Assembly: GCF_020184175.1 (NCBI RefSeq)
Contig: NC_065532.1
Location: 46,706,287 to 46,770,286, forward strand
DNA length: 64,000 nucleotides
Direction of reading: 5' to 3'
From: Aphis gossypii
Taxonomy: Eukaryota > Arthropoda > Insecta > Hemiptera > Aphididae
The position numbers were made by a program, and so were the translations under genes. Within the stretch, counting starts at the first letter, position 1. Every line of letters begins with the position of its first letter. Below, one piece after another: positions 47,280 through 62,186 of this stretch. Below the pieces are notes generated by a model. The model was given only the letters and a program-made list of their open reading frames with translations. It made no database searches and was not told the origin of the DNA.

Positions 47280-49390
47280 ATTTCTCGAGGTAATGTTTGT
47301 CCCAAAAAGTCTGTCGAGAATCGGCAACGACAGGTTTATTCCGTGTACAGGCGATTTGGACAAATTTTACATCTGAAAATAAACAAAAATGACATTATTA
47401 AGTCGACATCCTGTTAGGTTTTTATCGCTTCGTCATCGAGGTAAAAATCTGTGACATTCGTTTTTCGTGCTCGCGTATTTCTATTTCGTTGTGTTTGACT
47501 TTGTAGACTTGTAATGAAATACTTCATCCGAAGCCACACTGCAGAAATCACAAAAGAAAAAAAGAAAGACTGAATAAACATCTCACCTGTATAACTAGGT
47601 TGTAAAAGATAATTTGTTAACTTCAAACAAAAACATTTAACTTGACTTTTGAACTTGAAACAGTTAAGAATAATATTGTATACATTATTGATTTTTATTC
47701 AATCAATAAAGCAAAAGGAAAATAATAACTTAGGTACCAATTTTAAGAGCTTAGTGTATAATATAATATAATAGTTATTTCGCAACACTGTTTGTTTATT
47801 TCTTTGTATAAGCTAAAACACTTCCGCTTCTTAGGTCATCTACAAAGTCTATAAAATTAAATTAAATAATTTTAAAATTAAAAAATCCGAAATTTTTTTC
47901 ATAAAAGATATATTATTATAATATTATATATTTATCTATAGTTACAAATTAAAATTTACAGCAACAAAATTTCTGTAAATTTGAATCCGTAAGCAAACAA
48001 TTGTATACACTCGTGGCGTAGGAATAAATTCTGATTTAAAAAATATAATATTACAATATTTATGAAGGTAAAAATATCATTGTTTAATATTATTACGCAT
48101 TGTACATAATTAAACCACGTTCATCCAATTTTATATTTATCAATGCGTCGTTATTCATTAATTAAATTTATGTAAACGATATAATATTTACATTGACTAT
48201 TAAAAGGCATCGTAAATTATATGACGCAATTTGTTATTTTCCACATTTTGAATATCAAATGGTATATGAATCATATTAGGTATGATATTAGAAAAAAAAA
48301 TATTTAGTTTAAGATTTATTAAAATATTTATGATGAATAATACAGTGTATTTCATCATGATCGTTTCACGCACGGCCACATACATTAATCGCACAACACA
48401 TTTGTATGCGATAGCTAAGAAATGAGAATGGACATTTTTATGGAAAAAAATATTTTTCTCAAAACTATCTAATTATAACACTACAGTTAATCAAGTCATA
48501 AGACTTTAAAATAATATTGAATGATGTTTTAAAATGTTCAGAACGCTTTTCAGAGTTACAATTTCATAAATACATAATAATATGTTCATTGTTCCACGAA
48601 TAAAATACATATACCTATTGCCCTTTTAATTCAAAGCAGACGTCCAAAAATATCAGATACTCTTTCTAAAAATATTTAAACAAAAAAATATTTAACTCGC
48701 ATTGATCCTACTAAAATCCATTTTAAGATTTCGATATCGCTGTTAGTCATTTTAGATAACTCCTTAAAATGAAATATTATAAGTACTTATTTAAATTTTC
48801 AGTAAAATTGAACTAATAAAGCGATTAATGATTACTATAATTACAATAATATAATCTACAATTCTTAATAGGCTTGCTACTCAGATGTGTTAGGTTAGGC
48901 GTAACTATGATAACATATTTTTTCATTATAAAATATGACGTTAAGTATTGTGAATAATATGAATGACAATTTAAACTGCACAATATAAGAATCAAATAAC
49001 TCCATAGAAAAATTATCATAAATACAATATACATAGTAAAAGTGCCTATTATAAAATAATGCTTTAATTCATTTCAATATAATAAAAAATCCGGACACAA
49101 TTATTAATATAAATAACTAAACTTCCTTCATACACCCATGGGTTTTTATGTAAATTGCACGAAGAATGTTCATTGTTATTATTGTAAAATCAGTCTTGTG
49201 TATAATAATAAAATATCAATTAACCATGTACAATTTTAATAAGTAATTCAATTAAAAGAGGACGTACCCAGACTTATATAATATATAATAATAATATGAT
49301 GATTTCGCACTTCCGGCCAGCACGCACAATAACATGATATTTGATAGTAGAACGAACTTGCGATATTAATTACTCATAAGTTATAATAAT
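47280..49390. other. AT-rich non-coding stretch
   Basis: No gene seen left of the transposon-like element. Confidence 0.55.
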
Positions 49391-49976
49391 ATATACAAGG
49401 TGATCCATTTAAGTGTAATACAAGTTTTAACTTTTTCGAAGAAATGTTCTTTTACATCATTTTCTGTCGTTTTAAAACAACGTTTTTGAAAAAAATATAT
49501 TTATGTCTTACACTATTTTGTCGTATTAATGTTTTGAGTTTTATTTTACTTTTTTCAATGGTATCTTACGTTTTTAATATTTTTTTAAGTACTTTTTTCA
49601 CATAAAGATTAAATTTCAAACGAGCAATTAATATAAGTTATTAATAATTATAAGTAGTTAAAATGTAGATAAACGTTTTTTACTCGTTAATTATTCGTAT
49701 TATTGTTATATAAATACGTCTTATAAATTATATTAATACATAATATAAGAATAATAAAACATCGAATTCGATTTTAATATATTTAAGTACTCTGAAAAAT
49801 ATTCTATTTTGAAGTATGAAATTAAATATGTAGATTATCTCTTCAAAAAGTAAAAACTTAAAAAATGCGATAACGATTACAAATTAATGACAGTAAATTC
49901 AGCAAATATATTTCCAAAAAAGTTAAAACTTTTCGAAATAATAATTATAGACACTTAAATGGCTTACCTTGTATAT
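49391..49976. mobile_element. MITE-like element with terminal inverted repeats
   Basis: The left end reads ATATACAAGGTGATCCATTT followed by AAGTGT. The reverse complement of the right end reads ATATACAAGGTAAGCCATTT followed by AAGTGT, so the ends match at 23 of 26 positions. Inner parts are also partly inverted (AGTTTTAACTTTTTCGAA against TTCGAAAAGTTTTAACT). The roughly 586-bp interior is AT-rich without a coding frame, as expected of a non-autonomous DNA transposon. ATAT flanks both ends and could be target duplication or part of the palindromic ends, so the superfamily is not assigned. Confidence 0.75.
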
Positions 49977-49979
49977 TTA

Positions 49980-52490
49980 TGTACATGCCGAATACTTGAC
50001 GTATACTCGTACAATCGACGAAATACTTTTCTCAGACACGTGTTGTATTAATGATTACTTTTATAGTATAATAGGTTAGGTATTCGTGTAATCGTGTTTT
50101 GTAATACACTAAATTAGTAAATTTATACTTAAAACATCGTAATTTCTTTGTTTCCGGATTTCGTTGATGATCATCGTGTTAGCTATAACACGCGTTATAG
50201 GTGTGTATAAGTACGTCAATATTTTAATATCATTAATTATAGTGCTTCAATTCAAATTCTATTCGAGTGAAATAAATTTAATACCTACTATATTTTACAC
50301 ATAACATACTATTAAATACACATTATTTGTGTTCAATTTTAAAATTTCATGTGTACGACATCGTTTTCAGTTCTTCCACGAGTGACTGCATGCGTATACG
50401 CTCGCCGCGAAACAAAGTTCAAAACAACTATTAAGTATAACAAATACCGAATAAATCAAAAACAAATACTATTGAAATATATATTATACAAATCCGAAGC
50501 GTTCAAACCGTCGATGGCATTACTTACCTACAATATCGTGTTCACCACCGTGAAAATTCAAAACATAAACGTCAAATAGGTATTGTTAATTATTGTTAAT
50601 ATTACTACTATTATTATTATAGCAATTTTTATTATAATGTATATCGAAATAATGAGTTTACTCGCTATAATGTAAAAATATACAAAACGTTATAAAAATA
50701 TAATTATATAATATTATACTCTATCATGCAAACTCATAAATGTAAAACTCAAAATTAAAAACTGTAATTTTCCCACAGGTATTAAAATAAGAGAGAAATT
50801 ATAATTACCCTTTACTCCTCAAGTGCGATAAATAATAGAAAAATAGGACAGTAGAACACATCCATCCAACTCACTCATATATCTATCATCATCATATTAT
50901 ATTATAGTCGGCACCAACTATTGCCATATCCAATAAAAACCTTTCAATCAAACATATAACAGATACCTAGTGATCAATAATATTGCCCTAAATATATTGA
51001 AATGTGTAGAGTCTTCAATAATCCATCTTTATTATATTATGTATATAACAAACACTCAATGAAGAAATTACTGAATTAATAATTTATACAAACATTTTAA
51101 AAACTATAAAAATCGTCTTTAATTTAAAATGTTATTACTACCTATATTAGTTAAATATCTAATTTTGGTTGAATAGTAGTTATTTAGGTAATTATTATAA
51201 CATCAAATCATGAAGGAATTTCAAAATCTAAAAAAAATACATTTATTTCAAAATATTACCCTAAGAAAAATAAAAAAATTCATTGTGAAGCATATCTAAT
51301 CATCTCATTAACACTGATTTGCATTTAAAAGCAGTTCAGAAAGGGCAAAAAATTCTTAAGAGGGTTCCACGCTAAGTTTTGGTTCTCACAGTAACTCTTT
51401 GATCTAAAGCTCATCAACTTTTTTGAATTCCTCGCAATCCTCTGTGATGCCTAAATAAAATAAAAACAAAATACAATAATAAAAAACAGGAAGTTTTACC
51501 AATGTGATTCCTGTTTAGGTATTTATTTATGCACAATAATTTCACTGTATAATATAAAGGAATTACATAAATAAAACGCTTGTGTTTACCCATAAAACAA
51601 TAGTAAGTTAAAAGCCATTGATACAAAATATTAATACAAATACACAGTACACAAATTATATAGCTATTGTATATTAAAAAAATTACTGGATATGGTTACT
51701 GAAGATAAATTAAATTATATATTTTTTGGGAAATTCTGACGTTTTTAAATCACACATTTGTCGATGTGCCTGTATAATATATAACACATGTATGACAACC
51801 GTTTGACAATCATACAAAGAACTAAGAAGTGACGAAGGACACTCAGCACACACGTGCGACGAGCAACATTTTTAAAATCGTGAACCGAACACCACATACG
51901 AACGAGTGTGGTTCAAAGTTTATAGTTTGAGAAGTAGACATAAATAATATAATATGCAATATGTTATAAAACAATATAATTTGTAGTATATACAAAATGT
52001 GATTATCGTTATTGGATACAATATCTTATTTGTGTCATTGCCGTCATTTTTTCGTTTTTTTCTTTAATATATTATAATAAAATATTAATGACTAAACACC
52101 GTGAACTCTGGATATAGCGAATGTACACTTCCAGGCGTATTATTACAACGCGTGATAAGTGGCGATCGTGAACACAGAACGCTCCGGGCGTAATGAACGG
52201 CCGGAATATACTATTAAATATTATTTATATAATTATTGCATTATAACAGTTCGAGATTTCTAGAAAACCGTTTTGTAGATTTTTTTCTCGATCGTGCGAT
52301 TCTCCCCTTCTCTCGTCATCCGTACCTACCTATACACATATATACGTTTGCCGTAAACTGATATTATATTATTACGAGACGTTTTTAAAGCGGAAGAGGA
52401 TCGTGAAAACAAAAAAAAAAAAATCAAACGAATACGATTTACCAAACGGAATTGTAACGCGACGCTGACTACGGGTTTTAAAAAACTACG
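49980..52490. other. AT-rich non-coding stretch
   Basis: No gene seen; G+C rises from about 51780 towards the promoter candidate at 52.5-52.9 kb. Confidence 0.5.
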
Positions 52491-52497
52491 TACTTAC

Positions 52498-52864
52498 AAT
52501 ATTAATATCAAGGCGATTTATTGGCGCGGTTGAGAAAGTCGCGAGTTGACGAACGCGACGGGACGTCGTCGTGTTTATATGTATATTGTACGCGTGTAGT
52601 ACGTATAATATAATGTAATACGCGGATTGCGATTTCCGCTGGTCGGTCGTTATTCCCTCCGACGACGCGTACTGCACATTTAATCGATCGGTATATTTCA
52701 ATACCGCGAAAAAAATAAATACACTGCGCAACGATATAATATAATAACAGTAAATACTCCATCCCCCGCTGCGGTCGTTTCGGAAATGGTATTTTCTGAG
52801 AGCTTTTCGTCCGGTCGGATCCGAGTTACATAACACACACGCACGCACATATTATATTTATATA
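52498..52864 (-). promoter_or_regulatory. candidate TATA promoter and leader exon (minus strand)
   Basis: The minus strand reads TGACGTTATATAAATA: a CRE-like TGACGTTA overlapping a strong TATA box (52855-52864). A GC-richer stretch follows, ending at the donor ATT|GTAAGTACG (exon end 52498). Several frames are open through it but none resembles a protein I know. Its gene would continue to lower coordinates. Confidence 0.33.
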
Positions 52865-55800
52865 ACGTCATGACACTCGTGACTACTGCGACATTGAATT
52901 GTACACGCGAGGTCCGTCTGCAGTCTGGAACTCCGAAATCAACATTTTTAACTCAAACTTTTTAGAGATAATTGGCGCCTATAATTCGTAACGATTTGAA
53001 ATGCAAAAATTGTAATTTCTAACCCAAATATTACCCCCGACATCGACGTTTTTAAGACTCGTATTACAAATTCTGCCAGGCTGACGGACTTGTACGAGCG
53101 CCCATTCGCTCGCCCATTTAATATTATTATAATAATATAGTGCGTAACCGTTAATTATTGCAGTGCAGTACAGTTTTGTATTCCGCTTGCAGGATTCGCC
53201 GAAATCGTCGCTTTTTTAGCGCGAGGCAGAAAACGGCGGTCGTAAATCCTTTTTTATCGTTTTTTTATAATATAATATCAAAACCACATTATAAGTGCTT
53301 CTCATCGTCCAAAGTATTTTTATCGGACGTTCCTCGCGCGCGTGCAAACGGGTTTTCACGTCATTACCACCACATACGCGGTCTGCTGCTGCTATATAGT
53401 TGACCGTAAAAAATACTGACGATTCCGTGTTACCGATTATTACGCGTGTGTGTACGATATAATATTTTTACAAACGATTTTTCGTACCCCGCAATCGTAT
53501 TGTACTATTATTGTCTAAAACAAAAAAAAACTCGATTCTTCACGTGTATACGTCTACACGTGTGAACATTATACAGTTGCACTTCCCGAGTTCTAGAACG
53601 GAATGTTATGTCTGTGCAGTAAATTAATGTACCTACAACCGTGTAAACATAATAATATATTAATATTATCATTATACATAGATAACTGTTGTACACGCGG
53701 AGACCGCTTAGAAACCATTACACACGCTCACGCAAATCACACGACCGCGGTTTAGTATTCAAATATGTTACAACAACAATAATAAATCCGTTTCGATTGT
53801 GACCGAAATCGAATAGCGGCGGCATAATATTCCTACCTACATAATACGTCGTTGCACCCCACAGTTTGCGTATAAACGTTATTCTCGTAAAAATGAAAAA
53901 TGCTTAAAGCCGGGCCATTATTCCTACGGCTATTACCTATACGCAATATTATATTATCGACGACTAGGTGATAAAAAACAATATAATATAATAATGTTTA
54001 AATGTGTATAGGTATATAATATTAGCTACGAAATGGTAATTTTTAAAATCGAGTTTATTTAATTTTACTCGGTTCGTTAATCTCACGTTTGGTCGTATAA
54101 CGTATAAAAATAATAATAACTACCTAATACGCGCGCGCGCATATATTTTATATTATATACTTTAATTAATAGTGGCCACGGTGTATATTAAATATTTATA
54201 GACGAGTCGTGCGTGTAATAATTCGGTACAAAATCATACGCGTCCACTGATGATATGGCGTAACTACGAATTTATAAATTCAATAATCTGTTTCCATAAA
54301 ATGTATAAGAGGAAATGTGTATCGTAAAAATCAGAAAAAATAATAATAACATATAAATAAACGACACGCGAGTCCATACATAGTTGTTAAAAAATAAATA
54401 AAGAATGGGTAATAATAACGGCCGGTTTGTGAACGATTCCGTCCGTAAAACTTTTGACGAAACCGCCAAAGTCGATTTTATGAGAAAATAATAACATGAC
54501 TTACGACTACTTTACATAATAATATTATATTAATATAGGAACTGTGTATGCGGTCGAACTAGCACAATCTTAATCTATACATCATAATTTATTAACATAT
54601 TATTATTATTATTATTATACGTATACAGATATTTAATGTGTTACATCGTACACACAATATTTTGGGTTTGCGTTGGGTATTACAGCTTAAAAGTCACGTC
54701 ATCTCCAATTCGCGTGAACGTTATTATAGTATTATAATTTGTAAAAAAGCGCTTTTTTTTATTTGATGATTTTTTACTCGTTTCTCTACCAAAAATACCT
54801 GCGAAATATTCATTTTTATTATTAATTCTCGGTAAGTACTTACTATGGGGTATGTTATGTTATTAAATCTCGCCCGACGCCCATCGCCCGCAAAACTAGT
54901 AGGTAGGTACCGCAATATGTATTATTAGGACATACGATTCTAAATGTAAATACTAAATATAGGATCATATAAACCTATATATGTAGCCTAACCTTGAGTT
55001 TGATTAAGTTCAGTCATCGTAATTATTTAAATAATTGAATATTACTATAATACAATTTAATAATATTAATGAATATGCATCGTCGCGTCGGTATATATAC
55101 TCGTCGGTACAAATATTTGTGTTCTGACATCGAGGAAATTATTACGTGGACAGACGATAGGCGATCGGACGAAATGCTGCTGAAGTATGTCCGACTTTAT
55201 TATTAAAACCTAAAAACTTTCAGTCTCCGCCTATACATTTAAAAAATCCTACGAATACTTGAACCCTATCACTGACGCCTATCTTCACTGACGGCGATCA
55301 CCTATGACTGTAAGGTAATACGTATAAGCTCGGTTTTATATTTCGGACGTTTGATTTATCGCATAATACATATGTTATACGCTCGCTCCGAGATTAGTAG
55401 TTGTGCTCGCAGCGAATATACCTACAACGCGTATTTGAATCACTACACATATTGTAAGTAAGCAATCCATTACGCGTTTAGGATACGCACGTACGACTAT
55501 ACAAACACGGTAATATTTTAAAATATATATCATAATCGTCCGCATAAAACTAAAAATATATTATAATATGAATACGAGCGGAGAAGAAGACGTCATATTA
55601 CGTTGATTTTAATAATAATATTACAGTCTTTAACGGTGAGTATACCGGCTATATTACAGTACTATGGCGCAGACAACCAAGCCAAATGTGGGTGGCGGGT
55701 AGGGGGAGGGGGTTGATGCTGTGGAGGTGTCTTGTTCCGCGATAAATAATGAGTTGTGACCGCCACCGCCGCCGCCGCCGAATAATATATTATTATAATA

Positions 55801-58800
55801 ATGTGTGTGTGTCGTCGGAAGCTCGCGCACGCGCATTAGATGTGTTTAAACGGCGTCCGATGGACAATTAATAGTACGACCATAATAATATTAATATTAT
55901 TATAGGTACATCTTGCGCTATCGGTAAAACGTCTCTTTTCGACTCGCGGTTACGCACGAACCGTGCAGTTGGTATATACCACACGCGCGGTACCTATCTC
56001 GTACTATATGTATAGGTACCTACGCCGACCGATCGCGGGTTTGAGAAACGTTTTCCGACAGACCTCACCGGACACGAAATATACGTACCTTATAACACGA
56101 CTGCGCACATAGTAATGAGTATTTATTTTATAATATCTCTTCGTAACCGGTTCGAAGCATTCGTCTATACGTATAGAGATTGGTACTCGTAATGAAGTTA
56201 TGACACTTTAATTACCGACCGGGACATCGCGCGTCCAGAGGGGAGACCTTCGGTATAGGTATATATAATATATTATACATATACGTGAGTACGTTGTAGG
56301 TACATAATATATAATATTATTATTATAGCAGTGGAGTACCTCCTAATCCTCATACCGCGGTTCAAGGGCACCCGTACCGCGGTTTCACGGTCCCGAAGTC
56401 GAATTGTCGATATCATGACCATATGTTTACCCCGTTCGGTCGAAAATCACTCGTGCACCAATCGATAACATTATAATAATATTATTAGTATAAAATATAT
56501 GATTATATTATATAAAAATGTTTGTTTTAAACGATAAATTCCTGAAAAATATACTCGTAATCGTCCTTAAAACCTCGTATTATACGCACGCTATAACTAT
56601 TATATTTATTATTTTTATCACGAATAACTTGAGTTCTAGGGTTTTATCTGAAAGTTACTAAGTAAGTAATATTGTTTTATGCAATTATTATAATCAAATT
56701 AACAAAGTATTCACTTTCGATATTTATCTATTCGTGAGACAAGACTAGCACTCTATGTCAATTATTTTTAACAATAATTATTATAATTTATCAATAAGAG
56801 TTTTTTAATGTTATACTTAATATTGTGTTTTAAAAAAAAATCTTGAGAATAAATCTCAAAAATATTTATTACAATTAAAAATGTGGTCGTCTGACGCATA
56901 TCGAATGGTGTTAAAAGTATATGTATTTGTGAATAGCGCGACTCATATTATATAAGTAATCATTATTTTTAATGCGAGACTCAAGTGTATACTAAAAAAT
57001 ATTAGTTTCAAATATGCCGGCAATTATCCCACAAAAAGTATAATTGACGCAAGTAGTATAAATTCTTCTCGAACTACGTCCATATAAAGTTAATAATATA
57101 GTATTATTGCACTATAAGTATTATAGTGAATGGTATTGGAGGGGCGTATTTAAATTAAATATATATATTTTTTAATGTATAATATATATAATATATTTTT
57201 CCTTTTTAACGCAGTTTTTAATAACTTCATCTATACTGACTATACTTATTAGTTATAATTTATTTCGTCTTCTAGGTGATATGATAATCTATAAAAAGGC
57301 TAACTTTTATGTTGTTGAATGAGCACAGTGTTTTTACCATTATTAATTATGCCATCATTGTTGTCAATAAAGCTGATTTAATCGTAAATGTTAATCACAA
57401 AACACAAGGTACATAATTCAAGGTATATAAATCATCTGATAGATACGCTATATAAGATATCTGATAGATGCAACATTATTATGATTCATGAATAATTTTA
57501 ATAATAAAACAATTTTATTATTTCGCATAGTTTGACTATCGTATTTTCAATGGTTCACTCATACTATCACAAATAGAATAAATGATCGAAAAATATACAA
57601 AGTAATAATATGTTGTTGTTATTATCCCACACATTGGCCCTACAGTAAATACGACCATGTGGTAGTTAAACACTTATAATATATACCTATGTATAAATAT
57701 ATATCATCAGATATGTACTTAGGTATATGGTTACATAACGCGATGTCAGTCGGTCAGCATAAGTTTTACATTTTGCAGGTATAAATGCTTATATAGGGGA
57801 GGTAGATCAGACACCTAACAACGATGTATCACGTAATTACGCGAACACTGCAATTATTGTTTGCGTTTCACTCGTTTCTCTCGCTTTACATTATATTATA
57901 TAATAATACTATACTATAATAAATTTGTTTTACGAGTAGAACCCTATAAGCATTATAAAATATTTAAAATACAGTTATTGCCTATCGGTGATAATTTTAC
58001 CGTGCATGATTTTTAAAGAACGTCTACGGCGCAAATATCGAGATGACTGTGCGATATTATTTTTTGTCCCACTAGTAGAATTTTTATGTTATCGTCTTCC
58101 TTTGCAGAAATATATTATATTTTTATTTATGTGCATACTTGAGTTGACAGTTTGACACGATTTCACGATGTAAAAATTTTTACTAAATTGTGAAATGCGT
58201 GCGCTAAAATTGTTCCAGACATTTTCTCGATTTAGAAACTTTGATAATATTGTAAAATATATAGTTATAATAGTAAGTTATTATTATTATGAAAAATAAG
58301 CAATTTCATAATTAATTACAATGTTGACGAAGTATTAGCATTTATAGGTATGTAATTAGTAACTATAAACCATTACTTTTAAAAAGAAATTTTAAAATGT
58401 ATTTTTGTCGCATATGTATGTATATATCATTGTGTACCTAAGTATGTTATATTATTTTTAGAATCAATTTTTTTTACGTGTGTTGCGCTTATCTTACATT
58501 TTTTAATAATGTTTAATGCATTAAAATCCAAGTTTTGTTAATATAACGTTTATAATGCAGTGTATTACATAATACACACAGTTAAGACGCCATTTGGAGG
58601 CAATAATAGCTTCAATAAGTACATTATTATTGTTCGTCTAACGCATCAAAATAATTTTATCGCGTAATACGCTATTGCATTACCTATATATTTATATGTA
58701 TTATTATTATTATTATTGTCGTCGTTCCGAACATTCAATCGACGTACATTCATTATACATAACATTTATATTTGTAACACATATATGCATATATCAATCA

Positions 58801-59520
58801 GTAACGACAAAATATGCTACCAATTATCGCCATGTACTAGCCTATAGTCTCTTCGTCAATTTAGTCGGTTGTGAAACATAATAGTATTTAATATTATACG
58901 CGTATAACTCACAAATGGATTGTAAACAAACGAGTATATCACTCTACTCGACAATAGGTTTATTTTTTTCACAATAATAAATATATTTTTTACACGATTT
59001 ATGGTTTTGGTTTTTCGTAATAATACGAGTGTATACTGACGAGAGGAGGGCGAATAAGAGGTCAATCAATATCCATCCGAGATATTATTATTATATCACG
59101 CGTCAACGCAACTGAACAATCGAATTATTATTCCGGATATGTAATAATTCGTGTTCGCGATGTATACAATATAACGTGCGCTACCTACTCAGATATGATA
59201 TGGGTAGGGTATAATGATATAGGTGAAGTGCACGTACGGGTGGTCGCACAATATTGGTTTATAAAAACGTGTGGGCATGTGACAGAGGGTTGTAAGTATG
59301 GTATAGTGCGGTGAAATTGAGATTCAGCTAGTCTTGACTATAAGCATATATTATTATAATAGATCGTTTATGCTTTCGAGTCGAGTGTGTTCTGTAGGTA
59401 TAATATTATACATTATTCTACATTTTTAATTGATATACGAGATATCTCCCGCGCTACCGGATTTCACACCGTTCGTTTCGGATATAGTTTTCTTTTAATT
59501 GCACCGAGTCCACATATAAT

Positions 59521-59538
59521 ACACACACACACACACAC
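59521..59538 (+). repeat. AC dinucleotide microsatellite
   Basis: About nine AC units. Confidence 0.9.
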
Positions 59539-59716
59539 GTTAAGGTTATATTATACAGAAACCTAATTTCCCATCAGCGTTCTTCTTGATACCTTGTTAT
59601 TATTATTTTAACACGCACGCACACGAAGACTATATAGACGTCGTCGCCCAACGCGTCTGGAGATGACCTGCTCCGGCGCCCGTGACGGGGCGTTTAGAAT
59701 TAAATATAGAAGCGAT

Positions 59717-59721
<5 letters not shown>

Positions 59722-59760
<39 letters not shown>
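59722..59760 (+). repeat. CA dinucleotide microsatellite, longest in the window
   Basis: About 19 uninterrupted CA units. Confidence 0.95.
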
Positions 59761-59762
<2 letters not shown>

Positions 59763-60120
59763 CTCACACATCACAGGTACCCGCGAGCGTTTGAGCCAGA
59801 GATAGTGATACGGAATTATATATGATTCGAAATAGGCGGTCTTAAACTTAAAACATCGTGTGCATCAGGTGCTACCTTATATATGTATCATATATTATAT
59901 TTCATTATAATATACTAGCCATGTACAATAATATATCGTTAAAGTGCATCGATACGATCGCAGTGCCATATCACGCATAAGCACGATACGCCACAGCAGA
60001 CAATGAAATGTGTATTGAAATGTTACCCTTATAAAAATCCTGTACAGGTGTTATTTTTTTTAAATATTTTTATATTATTATTTTTTATTGAAGCATGCTG
60101 CGTGAATGACGCGCTAAAAG

Positions 60121-60142
60121 GTGTACAGTGTCCACTGTACAC
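60121..60142. repeat. near-perfect palindrome
   Basis: GTGTACAGTG, two bases, then CACTGTACAC: a perfect 10-base inverted repeat with a 2-base centre. It could be a binding site for a dimeric regulator or a cruciform/hairpin. Confidence 0.85.
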
Positions 60143-62186
60143 TCGTACGTCATGTACAATATATTGTTATTAATATATTATTATGTGTTTTTTGGTTTCA
60201 TACAATTGTTTAATGTTTTAAATTACGAACAAACTTTAAAGAACATAATACAGGCAAGATAGGCAAGTCCTTAAAAACAAAAAGTAAAATCGTGTTTTAC
60301 TTCGATCGCTTCAAGTCAGAACCCTATATTCCGCTGAACGATCGAAAAAAGGTCTTTTATGTAATAAAAAATAATATTTGACCTAACCTAACCGAGCGCA
60401 TTTGCGGACAAATTCTCGTGTGCTGATCGATTCCATACATTTATTTTATACGTATAATTATTGTTGTTATCATCATCGTCGTGGTCGTCGTCGTTGTTAT
60501 ATTTGTATACAAATAGACGAGCATTTCGATGTTTATCTATACACATATAGCAAGCATATTATAATACGGCTGGTGTCGAGGACATTACGAATAAATTAAC
60601 AAGCGCGCGCGACGTCGTTTAAAATTTTACCGAACACGAAATCCGATCTCTGCAGCAGCCGCGACGGCGATATAGGAGGTACCTACCTATATATTATAAT
60701 ATATAATAAAGTGGGTAATGGAGATAAATCGGTTGAAAAAAAATAAAATAAAACATAATCACTTATCATAACATTTTATAAACGTTATATACATATTATT
60801 ATTTTAATATATTATTGTCGTGTGAGTGTGTGTTTTCCGTTTTTTTATTTTTTTATTTTTTTTTTTATACGCGTTCGCCTCTCGTCGTCGTCGTCGTTGA
60901 CCGCTCGCGTACACCACACCGCTAACCAGACACGCATTTATGTACACTGCAGGCGTATACCAAGAATGTGTCCCCAAGTCCGGTAGCCTACAACCTGTCA
61001 CCCGCGCGCGCATGTACACCTATATTGTTTAATATTTATTATCTTGTTCCAAGTTTGACCGGTGTGCGCACATACAAAACACGCGTTTTACACACGCACA
61101 CAGCGCCGGTCGGGCCGTCGGAACCTGTACGATCGTCGTCGTCGTCGTGTGTGATGTACAACTGCACAGTACGCGGCTGACGGTTATATAGGTAGCTGGT
61201 GCCGGGGGAGAGGGACTTTTCGGATGAATGAAATTTCCATACACACGAGTATTATAAGCGCATAATATCATATTATTATTATGATAATATATACGCACAC
61301 ACACTTATCTGTGTGTGTGTATAATATGACATATATGTGCTCGACATGAATGGGGAAAACTATATACTATATACGTATATACCCGAGTATAATGTCATAA
61401 TATTATATTATAATGTATGAACGTGTATAATATAATTGATATGAGTAGTGAGCCAGCATATTGAATCCGAACAATTTTTTGGGGGAGGGGGCTCACTTTT
61501 CTTCTTCTTTCGTGATCGTGTATTTTAGTAGGTATAATAACAATTACACATAGATACATTATTATTATTATTATTTATTTTATACAGTTATTAATATAAA
61601 ACGCGTTTAAAATAATATTATCAAACGGTCTAATGCAACAATTTTTTTCTCGCGTGCAAATCGATTAATTTTTTCTACGAACTCTCGAGGTGGATCTTCT
61701 TCTTTCGCTTACAATATCCTAACGTTTCTTGTCCCAAATTTGTGAACGCGCTATTGGAATGTTAATAAAAATTAATGTATTTTATTGAACACGATTATAT
61801 CGTTATATTATATATTATATCGAGTAATTCGATGTAAAACGTGTGAACAGTAGGTATATGTTCATTGATAATAATAAAAGATAATAAAATCGTAACGAGT
61901 ATTGTTTATTTAATAAGTACATTTTTTTAACAACTGTATTTGTGAAGGGCGAATGAAATTAAAAGAAGGATGTTCTCCCCCCTGGAGTATAATATCTGGA
62001 TTCAACACTGATAGTAGATGTGAGTTATAAATTTTATAATAAAAATATGTGCGTGCACGCACGTTATAAATCATAATAACCATAATATGATATCATCGAC
62101 CTATATTATGATTTAAAATATAATATGCGATATAACCCTTTCAATAGCATGATACACAGGCGTTTCTTCTAGAAAGCGATACTTAC

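Larger units (their letters stand above)
52870..62180. other. long non-coding stretch with CpG islands and microsatellites
   Basis: No supported gene. Contains GC-richer patches at 52900-53420, 55080-56480, 59080-59800 and 60590-61210, a donor-like ATT|GTAAGTAAG near 55455 after a GC-richer leader, and a purine tract (TTTTTTGGGGGAGGGGGCTC) near 61475. The pattern suits intergenic or intronic regulatory DNA. Confidence 0.45.

Noticed and set aside
61296..61320. CA/GT inverted repeat hairpin
   Set aside because: A by-product of adjacent CA and GT microsatellite runs.
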